A program made the position numbers and the translations under genes. From Pseudotabrizicola formosa (lineage in GTDB: Bacteria; Pseudomonadota; Alphaproteobacteria; Rhodobacterales; Rhodobacteraceae): 64,000 nucleotides of DNA. Under the pieces are notes generated by a model. The model was not told the origin of the DNA. It saw nothing but the letters and a program-made list of their open reading frames with translations, and searched no databases. Below, in pieces: positions 41,818 through 50,990 of this stretch (positions are counted from its first letter, which is position 1; each line of letters starts with the position of its first letter). The stretch is taken from assembly GCF_002900965.1 (NCBI RefSeq), contig NZ_PJOM01000003.1, forward strand, positions 186,001 through 250,000, read 5' to 3'.

Positions 41818-42687
41818 ATGCTTGATGACGCCGACGACATTCACCCGCTGTTTCACGGCGCGCCCAAAGGGCTGGAGTTTCGCAAGCTGCGCAAACGGCT
41901 GGTGCAGCAAGCGCGCGAGGCGATTGACACCTATGGCATGGCAAAGCCAGGTGAGCGGTGGCTTGTCTGCCTGTCGGGTGGCAAGGACAGTTACACACTG
42001 CTCGCTGTCTTGCAGGAGTTGAAATGGCGCGGCCTGCTGCCGGTGGATCTGCTGGCCTGCAACCTCGATCAGGGCCAACCCGGCTTTCCCGCCACCGTGC
42101 TGCCCGAGTTTCTGACCCGCATGGGGGTAGACCATCGGATCGAGTATCAGGACACCTATTCGGTCGTGATCGACAAGATCAAACCGGGGGGCACGATGTG
42201 CAGCCTGTGTTCGCGGCTTCGGCGCGGCAACCTGTACCGTATCGCGCGCGAGGAAGGGTGCTCGACAGTGGTTCTGGGCCATCACCGCGATGATATTCTC
42301 GAGACCTTTTTCATGAATCTGTTCCATGGCGGCCGCCTGGCCTCGATGCCGCCGCGCCTGCTCAATGAAGATGGCGATCTGTTTGTCGCCCGGCCGCTGG
42401 CCTTTGTGGCCGAAGCGGATTGTGACCGGTTTGCCCGGGCCATGGGCTATCCGATCATCCCATGTGACCTGTGTGGCAGCCAGGAGGGCTTGCAGCGCGC
42501 ACAGGTGAAAAAGCTGCTGGATGAGTGGGAGGCACGGGTGCCCGGTCGACGGCAGGTGATGTTCCGCGCTCTGATGAATGTACGTCCGTCGCATCTTGCC
42601 GACCCCGGCCTGTTCGACTTTGCGGGACTGATGCAGACCATGCGGGCCGATGCAGAAAATCCTCCTCACCTGCGGGATGCGGATTAA
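41818..42687 (+). CDS. ttcA: tRNA 2-thiocytidine(32) synthetase
   Basis: A 289-residue enzyme thiolating C32 of certain tRNAs. The PP-loop ATPase motif is [12 protein letters not shown]. The iron-sulphur and catalytic cysteine pair lies in [16 protein letters not shown], and [19 protein letters not shown] is the TtcA signature. A further cysteine pair is in [19 protein letters not shown] precedes the ATG. Confidence 0.96.
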   Translation: MLDDADDIHPLFHGAPKGLEFRKLRKRLVQQAREAIDTYGMAKPGERWLVCLSGGKDSYTLLAVLQELKWRGLLPVDLLACNLDQGQPGFPATVLPEFLTRMGVDHRIEYQDTYSVVIDKIKPGGTMCSLCSRLRRGNLYRIAREEGCSTVVLGHHRDDILETFFMNLFHGGRLASMPPRLLNEDGDLFVARPLAFVAEADCDRFARAMGYPIIPCDLCGSQEGLQRAQVKKLLDEWEARVPGRRQVMFRALMNVRPSHLADPGLFDFAGLMQTMRADAENPPHLRDAD

Positions 42688-42756
42688 GGGTTCCGATACC
42701 CCCTCGTTCTAGGTTTGCCGGCCAGGAGGATGGGCCTCCGCGTCCGGGGGGCGGGC

Positions 42757-44292
42757 ATGCACCGAATTGCGTTCAAAACATCTGCGGTCGGGGCGCTGCT
42801 GTGCAAACAGTCCAAGAGGCTTGGGGTGATCCTGTTGCCTGCCACGGCAGTCCTGGCGGTCTGGCTTGGCGGCGCGGCGGGATTTCTGGCCGGCGCGATC
42901 GCTGCCACCGCGGGTTTTGCCCTGATCGTCAACCGCAGGCGCGGGGTGGCCCCGCCTGCGGATGGCGGCCGACCTGAAGCGCTGGCCAACGAAACGTGGT
43001 TTGTGGCCAATCTGGATCGTGTGCTTGAGGGCGGCATGGCGCAGGGCAGGACGACCGTCTGCTTTGTGCTGATGTTTGATGACCTGACCGGGCTTGCGGG
43101 CCGCACTGGGCGGCTTGCGCTTGACCGGGCGATGTCGCGCACAGGCGAACGGCTGGGCCGGGCCTTGCGTGACGGCGATGTGGTGGCAGCGCTGCCCGGC
43201 AACGGCTTTGCCGTCAGCCTTGCGCCGATGCGACGGTTTGATCTGGAAAGCGCTGTGCAGATGGCTGCGCGTCTGCAGGCAGCGGTCACGGCCCCGCTGG
43301 TCATTGATGATTTGACCGTGCATCCATCGCTATCGGTGGGATTTTGTCTGGCTGACCGGGCACCGGGCGTGCTGGGCGCGCCGCTGCTGGATGCCGCCCG
43401 GACCGCGGCGGAGGAGGCGCTGCGCCATGGTCCCGGCGCAATGCGCGCCTTTCAACCGGAACTGGCCCAGCGTCGTGCCGACCGGGCAGATTTGCGCGCG
43501 GGATTGGAAGAAGCCTTGGACAAGGGGCAGATCTGCCCCTTTTTTCAGCCTCAGCTGTCCACCGACACCGGTGAAATCACTGGGTTTGAAGCTTTGGCCC
43601 GCTGGCACCACCCGGAACGCGGGGGCATTCCACCGTCAGAGTTTCTGCCGCTTGCCGAGGAGACCGGCCTGTCAGAGCGTTTGGGGGAGCTGATCCTTCA
43701 TGGGGCGCTGTCAGCCCTGACCCGGTGGGACAAGGCCGGCCATAGCATCGCGCGGGTTACGGTCAACTTTTCCGGGGCCGAATTGCGCAATCCGCGCCTG
43801 CCTGACCGGCTCCTCTGGGCGCTGGACCGCTTCGCGCTGATGCCGGAACGGCTGACGGTCGAAGTGCTCGAAACCGTGGCGGCGCGGTCTGACGATGATG
43901 TGATCGTGCACAATCTGGCGCGGATCGCCGAACTGGGCTGCGGTATTGATCTGGATGATTTCGGCACCGGGCAGGCGTCCATCGTCAACATCCGGCGTTT
44001 TGCCGTCCGGCGGATCAAGGTTGACCGCTGCTTTGTCACCCGATGCGACACCGACCCGGATCAGAAGCGCATGGTCGCGGCGATTTTGTCGCTGTGTGAG
44101 CATCTGGGGTTGGAAACGGTCGCCGAAGGGGTCGAAACGCCCGGAGAGCATGTGACTGTGGCGCAACTGGGGTGCGGGCATGTTCAGGGGTTCGGCATTG
44201 CCCGTCCGATGGCGATGGAGGAAACCTTTGACTGGATCGCCTGGCATGAACTGGCGCGGCAGCATGCGATGCCGTTCGGGCAAAGGGGGTGA
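42757..44292 (+). CDS. EAL-domain c-di-GMP phosphodiesterase with degenerate GGDEF
   Basis: About 511 residues. Two N-terminal hydrophobic segments (VILLPATAVLAVWLGGAAGFLAGAIAATAGFALIV) anchor it in the membrane. A diguanylate-cyclase-like domain follows in which the GGDEF position reads LPGNGF, so it cannot be a cyclase. The EAL domain looks complete: GFEALARWHHP, VNFSGAELRNP, VEVLET, DLDDFGTGQAS, KVDRCFV, VAEGVET and VQGFGIARP. It should degrade c-di-GMP, with the GGDEF-like part perhaps a GTP sensor. Starts at 42730 and 42715 are possible; 42757 is preferred for the ribosome-site distance. Confidence 0.9.
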   Translation: MHRIAFKTSAVGALLCKQSKRLGVILLPATAVLAVWLGGAAGFLAGAIAATAGFALIVNRRRGVAPPADGGRPEALANETWFVANLDRVLEGGMAQGRTTVCFVLMFDDLTGLAGRTGRLALDRAMSRTGERLGRALRDGDVVAALPGNGFAVSLAPMRRFDLESAVQMAARLQAAVTAPLVIDDLTVHPSLSVGFCLADRAPGVLGAPLLDAARTAAEEALRHGPGAMRAFQPELAQRRADRADLRAGLEEALDKGQICPFFQPQLSTDTGEITGFEALARWHHPERGGIPPSEFLPLAEETGLSERLGELILHGALSALTRWDKAGHSIARVTVNFSGAELRNPRLPDRLLWALDRFALMPERLTVEVLETVAARSDDDVIVHNLARIAELGCGIDLDDFGTGQASIVNIRRFAVRRIKVDRCFVTRCDTDPDQKRMVAAILSLCEHLGLETVAEGVETPGEHVTVAQLGCGHVQGFGIARPMAMEETFDWIAWHELARQHAMPFGQRG

Positions 44293-44402
44293 CCACCAGG
44301 CGGCACAAGGGGGAGGGCGCCACAGGGCTTTGTCACGGTTGTGCGCACTGCGCCAACGGCGGTCCAGCGGGATCAATACTGATGGCCAAACAGGAAAACC
44401 GC

Positions 44403-44431
44403 TTGACCTTTCCCGCCCCCTTCTGTTGAAC
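44403..44431 (+). promoter_or_regulatory. Possible promoter of yidC
   Basis: TTGACC (44403-44408) and TTGAAC (44426-44431) with a 17-base spacer, 36 bases upstream of yidC. The -10 is imperfect, so this is tentative. Confidence 0.35.
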
Positions 44432-44466
44432 GACCGCTGACCTGAACAATGGCGGCGGAAGTCCCG

Positions 44467-46317
44467 ATGGACGATCAAAACAAGAACCTCATCCTCGCAA
44501 CTGTGCTGTCCTTCGTGGTCATCATGGTCTGGTTCGTGCTGTTTCCACCGCCCGAACCGGTGATTGACCCGAACGCGCCGGCAGTGACCGCGGTGGATGG
44601 CACCACGCCCCCCGCAGCGTCGCAGCCAGCGGCAACGGCCACCGCAGATGGCGCTGCCCCGGCCGCTGAAGCCCCGCGGCTGACCATCGACACGCCCGAG
44701 CTGACCGGCTCGATCTCGCTGCTGGGCGGACGGATCGACGATCTGGAGCTGAAGGCCTATCAGCAGACGCTGGATGACGACTCTGGCATCGTGCGCCTGC
44801 TTGCGCCGGTGGGGCAGGCAAATGCCTATTATGCGCTGTTCGGCTGGGGCCCTGCCGGAGCGCTGGGATTTGAGGATGTTCCCGGTGCCAATACCGAATG
44901 GACACCTGCCGGCGGTGGCACGCTGTCGCCCGGGCAGCCGGTCACCCTGCGCTGGGACAATGGCAATGGCCTGAGCTTCACCCGTGAAATCGCGGTGGAT
45001 CAGCATTTCATGTTCACGGTGACCGAGAGCGTGCAGAACACCGGCACGGCAGAGGCGCGGCTGTTTCCCTATGGCATCGTCGCCCGTCACGGAAAACCCA
45101 CCAACCTTGAGAACTTCTTTGTCAGCCATGAAGGCGTTGTGGCCCGTGCCGATGGCCAGCTGACCGAGACCGATTATGACGATGTGGCTGACCTGCCGCT
45201 GGTGGCGCGCGAAGGTGCGCAGGCAACGGTGGTCGAGGCGCAGACCGATGGTTATGTCGGGTTCACCGACAAATACTGGATGACGGTTCTGGTGCCGGAG
45301 CAGGGCACGCCCTTTACGTCGGTCACCAAATACGTGCCCCAGGCCGATATTTACCAGACCGAAACGCGCCAGCCGGTGGTTGCTGTTGCGCCGGGTGAGA
45401 CGGTCACCTCGACGCAGCGCCTGTTTGCCGGTGCCAAGCGGTGGGAAACCCTGCGCGCCTATCAGAACGAAGGTGCGGTAGAGGGTGCGGGCCAGCCGAT
45501 TCCGGGGTTCATCGACACGATTGACTGGGGCTGGTTCTTTTTCCTGACCAAGCCGATCTTTGCCGTTCTGCACTGGCTCAACGCCAATATCGGCAACATG
45601 GGTCTGGCGATCATCGGGCTGACCTTCATCCTCAAGCTGCTGGTGTTGCCGCTGGCCTACAAATCCTATGTCAGCATGGCGCGGATGAAAGAGCTGCAGC
45701 CCGAGATGGAGGCGCTCAAAGAGCGTGCGGGTGACGACAAGCAGATGATGCAGCGCGAGATGATGAAGCTGTACAAGGACAAGAAGGTGAACCCGGCCGC
45801 GGGCTGCCTGCCGATCCTGATCCAGATTCCGATCTTCTTTGCGCTGTACAAGGTGATCTTCGTCACCATCGAACTGCGTCATGCGCCGTTCTTTGGCTGG
45901 CTGCAGGATCTGTCGGCGCCGGATACCTCGTCGATCTTCAACCTCTTCGGTCTGCTTCCCTGGGCCGCGCCCGAGCCGGGGACGATCCTGGCGCTGATCT
46001 TCATTGGCATCCTGCCGATCCTCTTGGGCATCTCGATGTGGTTGCAGCAAAAGCTGAATCCAGCCCCCACCGATCCGACCCAGCAGATGATCTTTGCCTG
46101 GATGCCTTGGGTCTTCATGTTCATGCTGGGTGGCTTTGCCAGCGGGTTGGTGGTGTACTGGATCACCAACAACGTGATCACTTTCGTTCAGCAATACGCC
46201 ATCATGCGCAGCCACGGGCACAAGCCGGATCTGTTTGGCAACATCAAATCGGGTTTCAAGAAGAAGCCCGCGGTTGTTCCGGTGGCTGACAAGAGCGCGA
46301 AGCCGAAGAAGAAATGA
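44467..46317 (+). CDS. yidC: Membrane protein insertase YidC
   Basis: A 616-residue inner-membrane insertase working alone or with SecYEG. One N-terminal helix (MDDQNKNLILATVLSFVVIMVWFVLFPPPEP) is followed by an Ala/Pro/Thr-rich linker and the periplasmic P1 domain. The conserved five-helix core includes FLTKPIFAVLHWL, MGLAIIGLTFILKLLVLPLAYKSYVSMARMKELQPEM and GCLPILIQIPIFFALYKVI. The basic C-terminal tail KPKKK binds ribosomes. The start at 44467 has GGAAG at 5 bases; an ATG 18 bases upstream is less likely. It overlaps the MOSC gene by 4 bases. Confidence 0.98.
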   Translation: MDDQNKNLILATVLSFVVIMVWFVLFPPPEPVIDPNAPAVTAVDGTTPPAASQPAATATADGAAPAAEAPRLTIDTPELTGSISLLGGRIDDLELKAYQQTLDDDSGIVRLLAPVGQANAYYALFGWGPAGALGFEDVPGANTEWTPAGGGTLSPGQPVTLRWDNGNGLSFTREIAVDQHFMFTVTESVQNTGTAEARLFPYGIVARHGKPTNLENFFVSHEGVVARADGQLTETDYDDVADLPLVAREGAQATVVEAQTDGYVGFTDKYWMTVLVPEQGTPFTSVTKYVPQADIYQTETRQPVVAVAPGETVTSTQRLFAGAKRWETLRAYQNEGAVEGAGQPIPGFIDTIDWGWFFFLTKPIFAVLHWLNANIGNMGLAIIGLTFILKLLVLPLAYKSYVSMARMKELQPEMEALKERAGDDKQMMQREMMKLYKDKKVNPAAGCLPILIQIPIFFALYKVIFVTIELRHAPFFGWLQDLSAPDTSSIFNLFGLLPWAAPEPGTILALIFIGILPILLGISMWLQQKLNPAPTDPTQQMIFAWMPWVFMFMLGGFASGLVVYWITNNVITFVQQYAIMRSHGHKPDLFGNIKSGFKKKPAVVPVADKSAKPKKK

Positions 46318-47060
46318 TGCGGCTGGCCCAGATCTGCCGCCACCCGATCAAATCCATCGGCTTTGAGGAACTGGCAAGCGCGTCCCTGACAGAGGGGCGC
46401 GTTTTGCCGTTTGACCGGGAATGGGCGGTGCTTCATGACGCGGCCAAGGTCGGCGCGCTGAGCGAATGGGTTCACAAGATGAACTTTCTGCGCGGCGTGG
46501 CGGGGCCGGAGCTGATGGCCATTCGCGCCGTGCTGGATGAGGGCGCGCGCCGGGTAACACTGACCCATCCGGTGGCCGGCGAGATCACGGTCGCGCCCGA
46601 CACTGACGGGGATCGGCTGCTGGAGTGGCTGCGCCCGCTGTGGCCCGCCGACAAGCCCGCGCCGGTGCGTGTGGATCATGTGCCCGGGCAAGCGATGACC
46701 GACGTGCCCCAACCGTTCCTGGCGGTGCTCAACGCTGCCTCCAACGCCGATCTGGGCGCGCGGATGGGGCAGGATCTGTCCATCCATCGCTGGCGTGGCA
46801 ATCTTTGGGTGGACGGGTTGGAGCCTTGGGCCGAATGGGATCTGATGGGCCGTACCCTGCGCATCGGCGGGGCACAGGTTCGTATCGAGGAGCGGATCAC
46901 CCGCTGCAAGGCCACCACCGTCAATCCCGACACCGGGGCAGAAGATGCTGACACTCTTGGCGCATTGCGGGCGGCGTTTGGCCATCAGGACTTTGGCACC
47001 TATGCTTTGGTCATCAAATCCGGTCCCATCGCGATTGGTGACCCAGTGGAGGTGCTATGA
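46314..47060 (+). CDS. MOSC-domain protein
   Basis: A 248-residue protein of the molybdenum-cofactor sulfurase C-terminal family. The N-terminal beta-barrel part starts LAQICRHPIKSIGFEELASASLTEGRVLPFDREWAVL. The MOSC part contains NLWVDGLEPWAEWDLMGRTLRIGG and the conserved cysteine in ITRCKATTVNPDTGA. Such proteins are proposed to carry sulphur or reduce N-hydroxylated compounds with Mo cofactor; the substrate here is unknown. It overlaps yidC and engB by 4 bases each. Confidence 0.92.
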   Translation: MMRLAQICRHPIKSIGFEELASASLTEGRVLPFDREWAVLHDAAKVGALSEWVHKMNFLRGVAGPELMAIRAVLDEGARRVTLTHPVAGEITVAPDTDGDRLLEWLRPLWPADKPAPVRVDHVPGQAMTDVPQPFLAVLNAASNADLGARMGQDLSIHRWRGNLWVDGLEPWAEWDLMGRTLRIGGAQVRIEERITRCKATTVNPDTGAEDADTLGALRAAFGHQDFGTYALVIKSGPIAIGDPVEVL

Positions 47061-47710
47061 GCGCTGAACGCTTTCCCCTTGCGGACCTGCCGGAGATCGA
47101 ACCGCGCGAAAAGGGCCGCCTGCTGTTTGCCGGGCCGGTCGATTTTGTCAAAGGCGTGGTCGCGATGTCTGGCCTGCCGCCTGCCGACAGGGTCGAGGTG
47201 TGTTTTGCCGGACGCTCCAACGTCGGCAAATCCAGCCTGATCAACGCGCTGACCGGGCGCAAGACGCTGGCGCGCGCGTCGAACACGCCGGGGCGCACGC
47301 AAGAGATCAACTATTTCGCGCTTGGCGATCAGCGCTACATGGTCGACCTTCCCGGCTATGGCTATGCCGAGGCCCCGCTGGCGGTGGTCGAGAAATGGCA
47401 GGCGTTGCTGCGGTCCTACCTGCAGGGCCGCCAGACGCTGCGCCGGGCCTTTGTGCTGGTGGACATGCGGCACGGGGTCAAGGCGGTGGACCAGGAGATC
47501 CTGTCGCTGCTGGACAAGTCTGCCGTGACGTTTCAGGTGGTCTTGACCAAGGCCGACAAGGTGAATGCTGCGACACGGGAAGAGACGATTGCGCAGGTGC
47601 AGGCGTCTTTGACCAAACACCCGGCGGCCTACCCGGAAATCGTGGTGACCAGTTCGGAAAAGGGTGAGGGGATCGAGACCCTACGTGCGATCATCGCCAC
47701 GCTGGAGTGA
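47057..47710 (+). CDS. engB: Ribosome biogenesis GTPase EngB/YihA
   Basis: A 217-residue GTPase needed for large-subunit assembly. G1 is CFAGRSNVGKSSLINALTG, G2 lies in NTPGRTQEI, G3 is VDLPGYGYAEAP, G4 LTKADKVN and G5 VVTSSEKGEG. The last 30 bases overlap the 3' end of the convergent yidD gene. Confidence 0.97.
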   Translation: MSAERFPLADLPEIEPREKGRLLFAGPVDFVKGVVAMSGLPPADRVEVCFAGRSNVGKSSLINALTGRKTLARASNTPGRTQEINYFALGDQRYMVDLPGYGYAEAPLAVVEKWQALLRSYLQGRQTLRRAFVLVDMRHGVKAVDQEILSLLDKSAVTFQVVLTKADKVNAATREETIAQVQASLTKHPAAYPEIVVTSSEKGEGIETLRAIIATLE

Positions 47711-47950
47711 GGCGTCATGGGCGGGGTCCGCGCCTGGCACCGGGTCATAGCCATGGCCGCCCCAGGGGTGGCAGCGGCACAGGCGGTTGACTGTCAGACA
47801 ACCGCCCCTGAGGCCACCATGGCGCTGCAAAGCGTCCAACGCATAGGCCGAACAGGTGGGCTGGAAGCGGCAGCCATGGCCGACCCAAGGCGACAGCAGC
47901 AGACGATAGGCGCGCACCGGCAGGGCCAACAGCTGCGCCAGCGGGGTCAT
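47681..47950 (-). CDS. yidD: Membrane protein insertion efficiency factor YidD
   Basis: An 89-residue amphipathic protein helping YidC-dependent insertion. LLALPVRAYRLLLSPWVGHGCRFQPTCSAYALDALQRHGGLRGG and RLCRCHPWGGHGYDPVP, with three conserved cysteines, are diagnostic. The ATG at 47950 overlaps rnpA by 4 bases. It converges with engB, sharing 30 bases of coding sequence on opposite strands. Confidence 0.93.
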   Translation of the reverse strand: MTPLAQLLALPVRAYRLLLSPWVGHGCRFQPTCSAYALDALQRHGGLRGGCLTVNRLCRCHPWGGHGYDPVPGADPAHDASLQRGDDRT

Positions 47951-48375
47951 GCACGGGGGCCGTGGATGGCGCGCAGTGCGGTTTCCAGATCGATCACCAG
48001 CTGGGCAAAAGGGCGGTCCACCGTGACACCGGGGCGCGCCACCAGCACATAATCCCATCCGGGTTGCGCCAGATGCGGCAGCACGGCACGCGCCACTTCG
48101 CGCAGCCGGCGTTTGGCACGGTTACGAAACACCGCATTGCCGATTTTCTTGGAAGCGGTAAAGCCGACCTGCACGCCCGGCTTGTCATCACCCCGAAACC
48201 GCGCCTGCACCAGAAAGCCACCGGCCCCCTGCCTGCGCGCCGAAGCGGTGCGCAGAAATTCGGGGCGGTGGCGCATGGTGGTGATGCAAAAGGAAACCGC
48301 CGGTGGCGCAACGGGCGCTTCGGCAGTTATGCCTTGGCCCATTTCCTCCGGCGGCGTCATGTCTTGCCTGTTCAT
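47947..48375 (-). CDS. rnpA: Ribonuclease P protein component
   Basis: A 142-residue protein partner of the RNase P ribozyme. FLVQARFRGD, VGFTASKKIGNAVFRNRAKRRLREVAR, which is the RNR motif, and WDYVLVARPGVTVDRPFAQL are diagnostic. The N-terminus is about 30 residues longer than usual; a downstream ATG at 48276 (MRHRPEFLRTA) could be the true start. It lies between rpmH and yidD. Confidence 0.93.
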   Translation of the reverse strand: MNRQDMTPPEEMGQGITAEAPVAPPAVSFCITTMRHRPEFLRTASARRQGAGGFLVQARFRGDDKPGVQVGFTASKKIGNAVFRNRAKRRLREVARAVLPHLAQPGWDYVLVARPGVTVDRPFAQLVIDLETALRAIHGPRA

Positions 48376-48402
48376 AAGCGGCCCTGACCGGGGCCGGAAA
48401 CC

Positions 48403-48537
48403 TTATGCGGACAGCTTGTGACGGCCCTTGGCGCGGCGGGCAGCCAGCACCAGACGACCACCTTTGGTGGCCATGCGGGCGCGGAAACCATGGCGGCGCT
48501 TGCGGACCAGGTTGGACGGTTGGTATGTGCGCTTCAT
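48403..48537 (-). CDS. rpmH: 50S ribosomal protein L34
   Basis: A 44-residue protein with the invariant pattern [20 protein letters not shown], then [20 protein letters not shown]. Length is standard. GGAGAG lies 7 bases upstream of the ATG. It heads the rpmH-rnpA-yidD operon, 27 bases before rnpA. In many alphaproteobacteria this operon reads toward yidC; here it reads in the opposite direction and lies beyond engB. Confidence 0.97.
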   Translation of the reverse strand: MKRTYQPSNLVRKRRHGFRARMATKGGRLVLAARRAKGRHKLSA

Positions 48538-48603
48538 CGCGGCTCTCCATCAGACGGCTTGCCCGAACCTCAAGGATTCGAGGGCAGGGAACTTGAAGCC
48601 CGT

Positions 48604-48632
48604 CCTTTACGCAGGCTTGCGCCCCAAGTCAA
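48604..48632 (-). promoter_or_regulatory. Promoter of rpmH-rnpA-yidD
   Basis: On the minus strand TTGACT (48632-48627) and TAAAGG (48609-48604) are exactly 17 bases apart, 66 bases upstream of the rpmH start. The rest of the 281-base divergent gap holds no gene. Confidence 0.6.
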
Positions 48633-48818
48633 CGCAACGTCGCCGGAATTTGCACAACAATCGCAGATCTGCTTGCACTGGGGGGTGCAGGGCCGATCCT
48701 GTGTCAAACCCTGACCCCTTGATCAAGGCGGCGTGATGGGGCTGACGCATTTGGGCTTTGCGGAAACAAGTTCCGGTCGGTTCGCGTAACAGACCCTGTA
48801 ACCCAGAATGAGGATGCC

Positions 48819-49544
48819 ATGCCCCCCCCTGCCAAAGACGCCGCCAATCCATGGCTGAAACGCCTGCCCTTTCTTGTCATCCTTGGCGTGGCGGTGCTGG
48901 GGGCGGTCTTGCTGCGCGATCAGATCAGCTTTGAGGCTCTGGCCCGGCACCGCGACTCTTTGCTGGCGTTTCGGGACAGCAATTTGGCCCTGGCCAGCCT
49001 TGGCTTTGTCGCAGCCTATGTCGTCATCGTGGCCTTCAGCCTGCCGGGGGCAACGATTGCCACGCTGACGGGGGGCTTTCTGTTCGGGCTGTTTCCGGGC
49101 GTGGTTTATAATGTTGGCGGGGCCACCCTTGGCGCGGCGGCTGTGTTTCTGGCGGCGCGGGCCGGGTTCGGGGCTGATGTGGCGGCAAAGATCACCGAAC
49201 GCGGCGGCGCAGCGGCGCGGTTGCAACAGGGGTTGCGCGACAACGAATGGTCGGCACTGCTGATCATGCGACTGGTGCCTGCGGTACCGTTCTTCATCGC
49301 CAATCTGCTGCCCGCCTTTGTTGGTACATCGCTGTTGCGCTTCACGGTGACCACCTTTCTGGGGATCATTCCGGGGACGTTCGTATTCACCTCCGTGGGT
49401 GCTGGTCTGGGAGAGGTATTTGCCCGCGGCGAGACCCCCGATCTGTCGATCCTTTTTGCACCGCATATCCTTGGACCGATTCTGGGGCTGGCGGCGTTGT
49501 CAGCGGTGCCTATCGTGCTGAAACGTTTTCAAAAGGGGGTCTGA
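48819..49544 (+). CDS. TVP38/TMEM64-family membrane protein (VTT domain)
   Basis: A 241-residue inner-membrane protein with a VTT/DedA-like core. VIVAFSLPGATIATLTGGFLFGLFPGVVYNVGGATLGAAAVFLAARAGFG contains the re-entrant motif, and LLIMRLVPAVPFFIANLLPAFVG the FxxxN-like second half. Related proteins act in lipid scrambling or membrane homeostasis. The next gene starts 1 base after its stop and encodes a flavin disulphide reductase, a pairing also seen as fusions in other bacteria. Confidence 0.9.
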   Translation: MPPPAKDAANPWLKRLPFLVILGVAVLGAVLLRDQISFEALARHRDSLLAFRDSNLALASLGFVAAYVVIVAFSLPGATIATLTGGFLFGLFPGVVYNVGGATLGAAAVFLAARAGFGADVAAKITERGGAAARLQQGLRDNEWSALLIMRLVPAVPFFIANLLPAFVGTSLLRFTVTTFLGIIPGTFVFTSVGAGLGEVFARGETPDLSILFAPHILGPILGLAALSAVPIVLKRFQKGV

Positions 49545-49545
49545 G

Positions 49546-50964
49546 ATGAACCGGATCACAACCGACATCTGCATCATCGGCGCGGGCTCGGGCGGCTTGT
49601 CCATCGCAGCCGGAGCGGTGCAGATGGGCGCGCGCGTGGTGTTGATCGAGGGCGGCGAGATGGGCGGCGATTGCCTGAACGCGGGCTGCATCCCCTCAAA
49701 GGCGCTGATCGCGGCGGCCAAGGCGGCGCAGGCCATGCGTGACGGCGCGCGCTTTGGCATCACGCCCACAGAGCCGGAGGTCGATTTCGCTGCGGTCAAG
49801 GACCACGTGGCGAGCGTCATTGAAACCATCGCCCCGGTGGACAGCCAAGAGCGGTTCGAGGGGCTGGGTGTGCGCGTCATCCGCGACTGGGCCCGCTTTA
49901 CCGGGCCGGATGAGGTGGCGGCGGGGGAATATCTGATCAAGGCGCGCCGCTTTGTCATCGCCACTGGCAGCCGGCCACTGGTGCCACCGATTCCGGGCCT
50001 CGACTCGGTGCCCTCCCTGACGAATGAAACGATCTTTGCTCTGCGCGACCGGCCGGGCCATCTGCTGATCATCGGCGGTGGCCCGATCGGGATGGAAATG
50101 GCGCAGGCGCATCGCCGTCTGGGGTGCCAGGTCACGGTCATCGAGGGTGGCCGGGCCTTTGGCCGCGACGACCCCGAGATGGCGGCCATCGTCTTGGAAA
50201 ACCTGCGGGCCGAGGGGGTGGAGATTCTGGAAGGCGCAGAGGTGACCGGGCTGTCCGGCCAGGCGGGGGACATCACCTTGGCACTCAAGGACGGGCGCAG
50301 TGTGCAGGGCACGCATCTGTTGCTGGCGGTGGGGCGGAAGGTGCATCTGGAAGGGTTGAACCTTGAGGCTGCGGGCGTGAAACATGACCGCAAGGGGGTG
50401 ACAGTTGGGGCCGATCTGCGCAGCTCCAACCGCCGGGTCTATGCGGTCGGGGATGCGGCGGGGGGGCTGCAATTCACCCATGTGGCGGGCTATCATGCCG
50501 GCGTCGTGGTCCGGCAGATCGTGCTGGGCCTGCCGGCGAAATCCACCACCCGCCACATCCCCTGGGTGACCTATACCGACCCGGAACTGGCGCAGGTGGG
50601 CCTGACCGAAGCCGAGGCGCGCAAGGCCCATGGCAGCGCGGTGACGGTGCTGCGGCAGGCGTTTGCCCATAACGACCGCGCCCAGGCCGAGGGCAAGCCC
50701 AAGGGCCTGCTGAAGGTGATGGTGGTCAAGGGCCGCCCGGTTGGGGCGTCGATCGTGGGGCTGCAGGCGGGCGAGCTGATCGGGCTTTGGGCCTTTGCCA
50801 TTGCTTCGCGCGCGAAACTTTCTGCCATCGCGGGAATGGTGGCCCCTTACCCGACTTTGGGCGAAATCTCGAAACGCGCGGCAGGAGCCTATTTTTCCCC
50901 CAAACTCTTTGATAATCCTATGCTCAAGGGGTTCGTGCGGCTGGTGCAGAAGATTTTGCCCTGA
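49546..50964 (+). CDS. FAD-dependent pyridine nucleotide-disulphide oxidoreductase
   Basis: A 472-residue flavoprotein resembling mercuric reductase and lipoamide dehydrogenase. FAD binding is IIGAGSGGLSIAAGA, the redox-active disulphide GGDCLNAGCIPSKAL, NAD(P) binding IIGGGPIGMEMAQAH and the second FAD motif VYAVGDAAGG. In the dimerisation domain the active-site His-Glu region (HPTLSE in relatives) reads PYPTLGE, so the catalytic histidine is replaced by tyrosine. This argues against a lipoamide dehydrogenase role. No metal-binding N-terminal domain is present, so mercury reduction is unlikely. Its partner is probably the upstream membrane protein. Confidence 0.88.
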   Translation: MNRITTDICIIGAGSGGLSIAAGAVQMGARVVLIEGGEMGGDCLNAGCIPSKALIAAAKAAQAMRDGARFGITPTEPEVDFAAVKDHVASVIETIAPVDSQERFEGLGVRVIRDWARFTGPDEVAAGEYLIKARRFVIATGSRPLVPPIPGLDSVPSLTNETIFALRDRPGHLLIIGGGPIGMEMAQAHRRLGCQVTVIEGGRAFGRDDPEMAAIVLENLRAEGVEILEGAEVTGLSGQAGDITLALKDGRSVQGTHLLLAVGRKVHLEGLNLEAAGVKHDRKGVTVGADLRSSNRRVYAVGDAAGGLQFTHVAGYHAGVVVRQIVLGLPAKSTTRHIPWVTYTDPELAQVGLTEAEARKAHGSAVTVLRQAFAHNDRAQAEGKPKGLLKVMVVKGRPVGASIVGLQAGELIGLWAFAIASRAKLSAIAGMVAPYPTLGEISKRAAGAYFSPKLFDNPMLKGFVRLVQKILP

Positions 50965-50990
50965 GCCGGCTGGCAGGAGGATGAAGCAGG

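Noticed and set aside
49546-50964. Annotation as mercuric reductase
   Set aside because: No N-terminal heavy-metal domain, no C-terminal vicinal cysteines and no mer genes nearby; only the general disulphide-reductase fold is supported.
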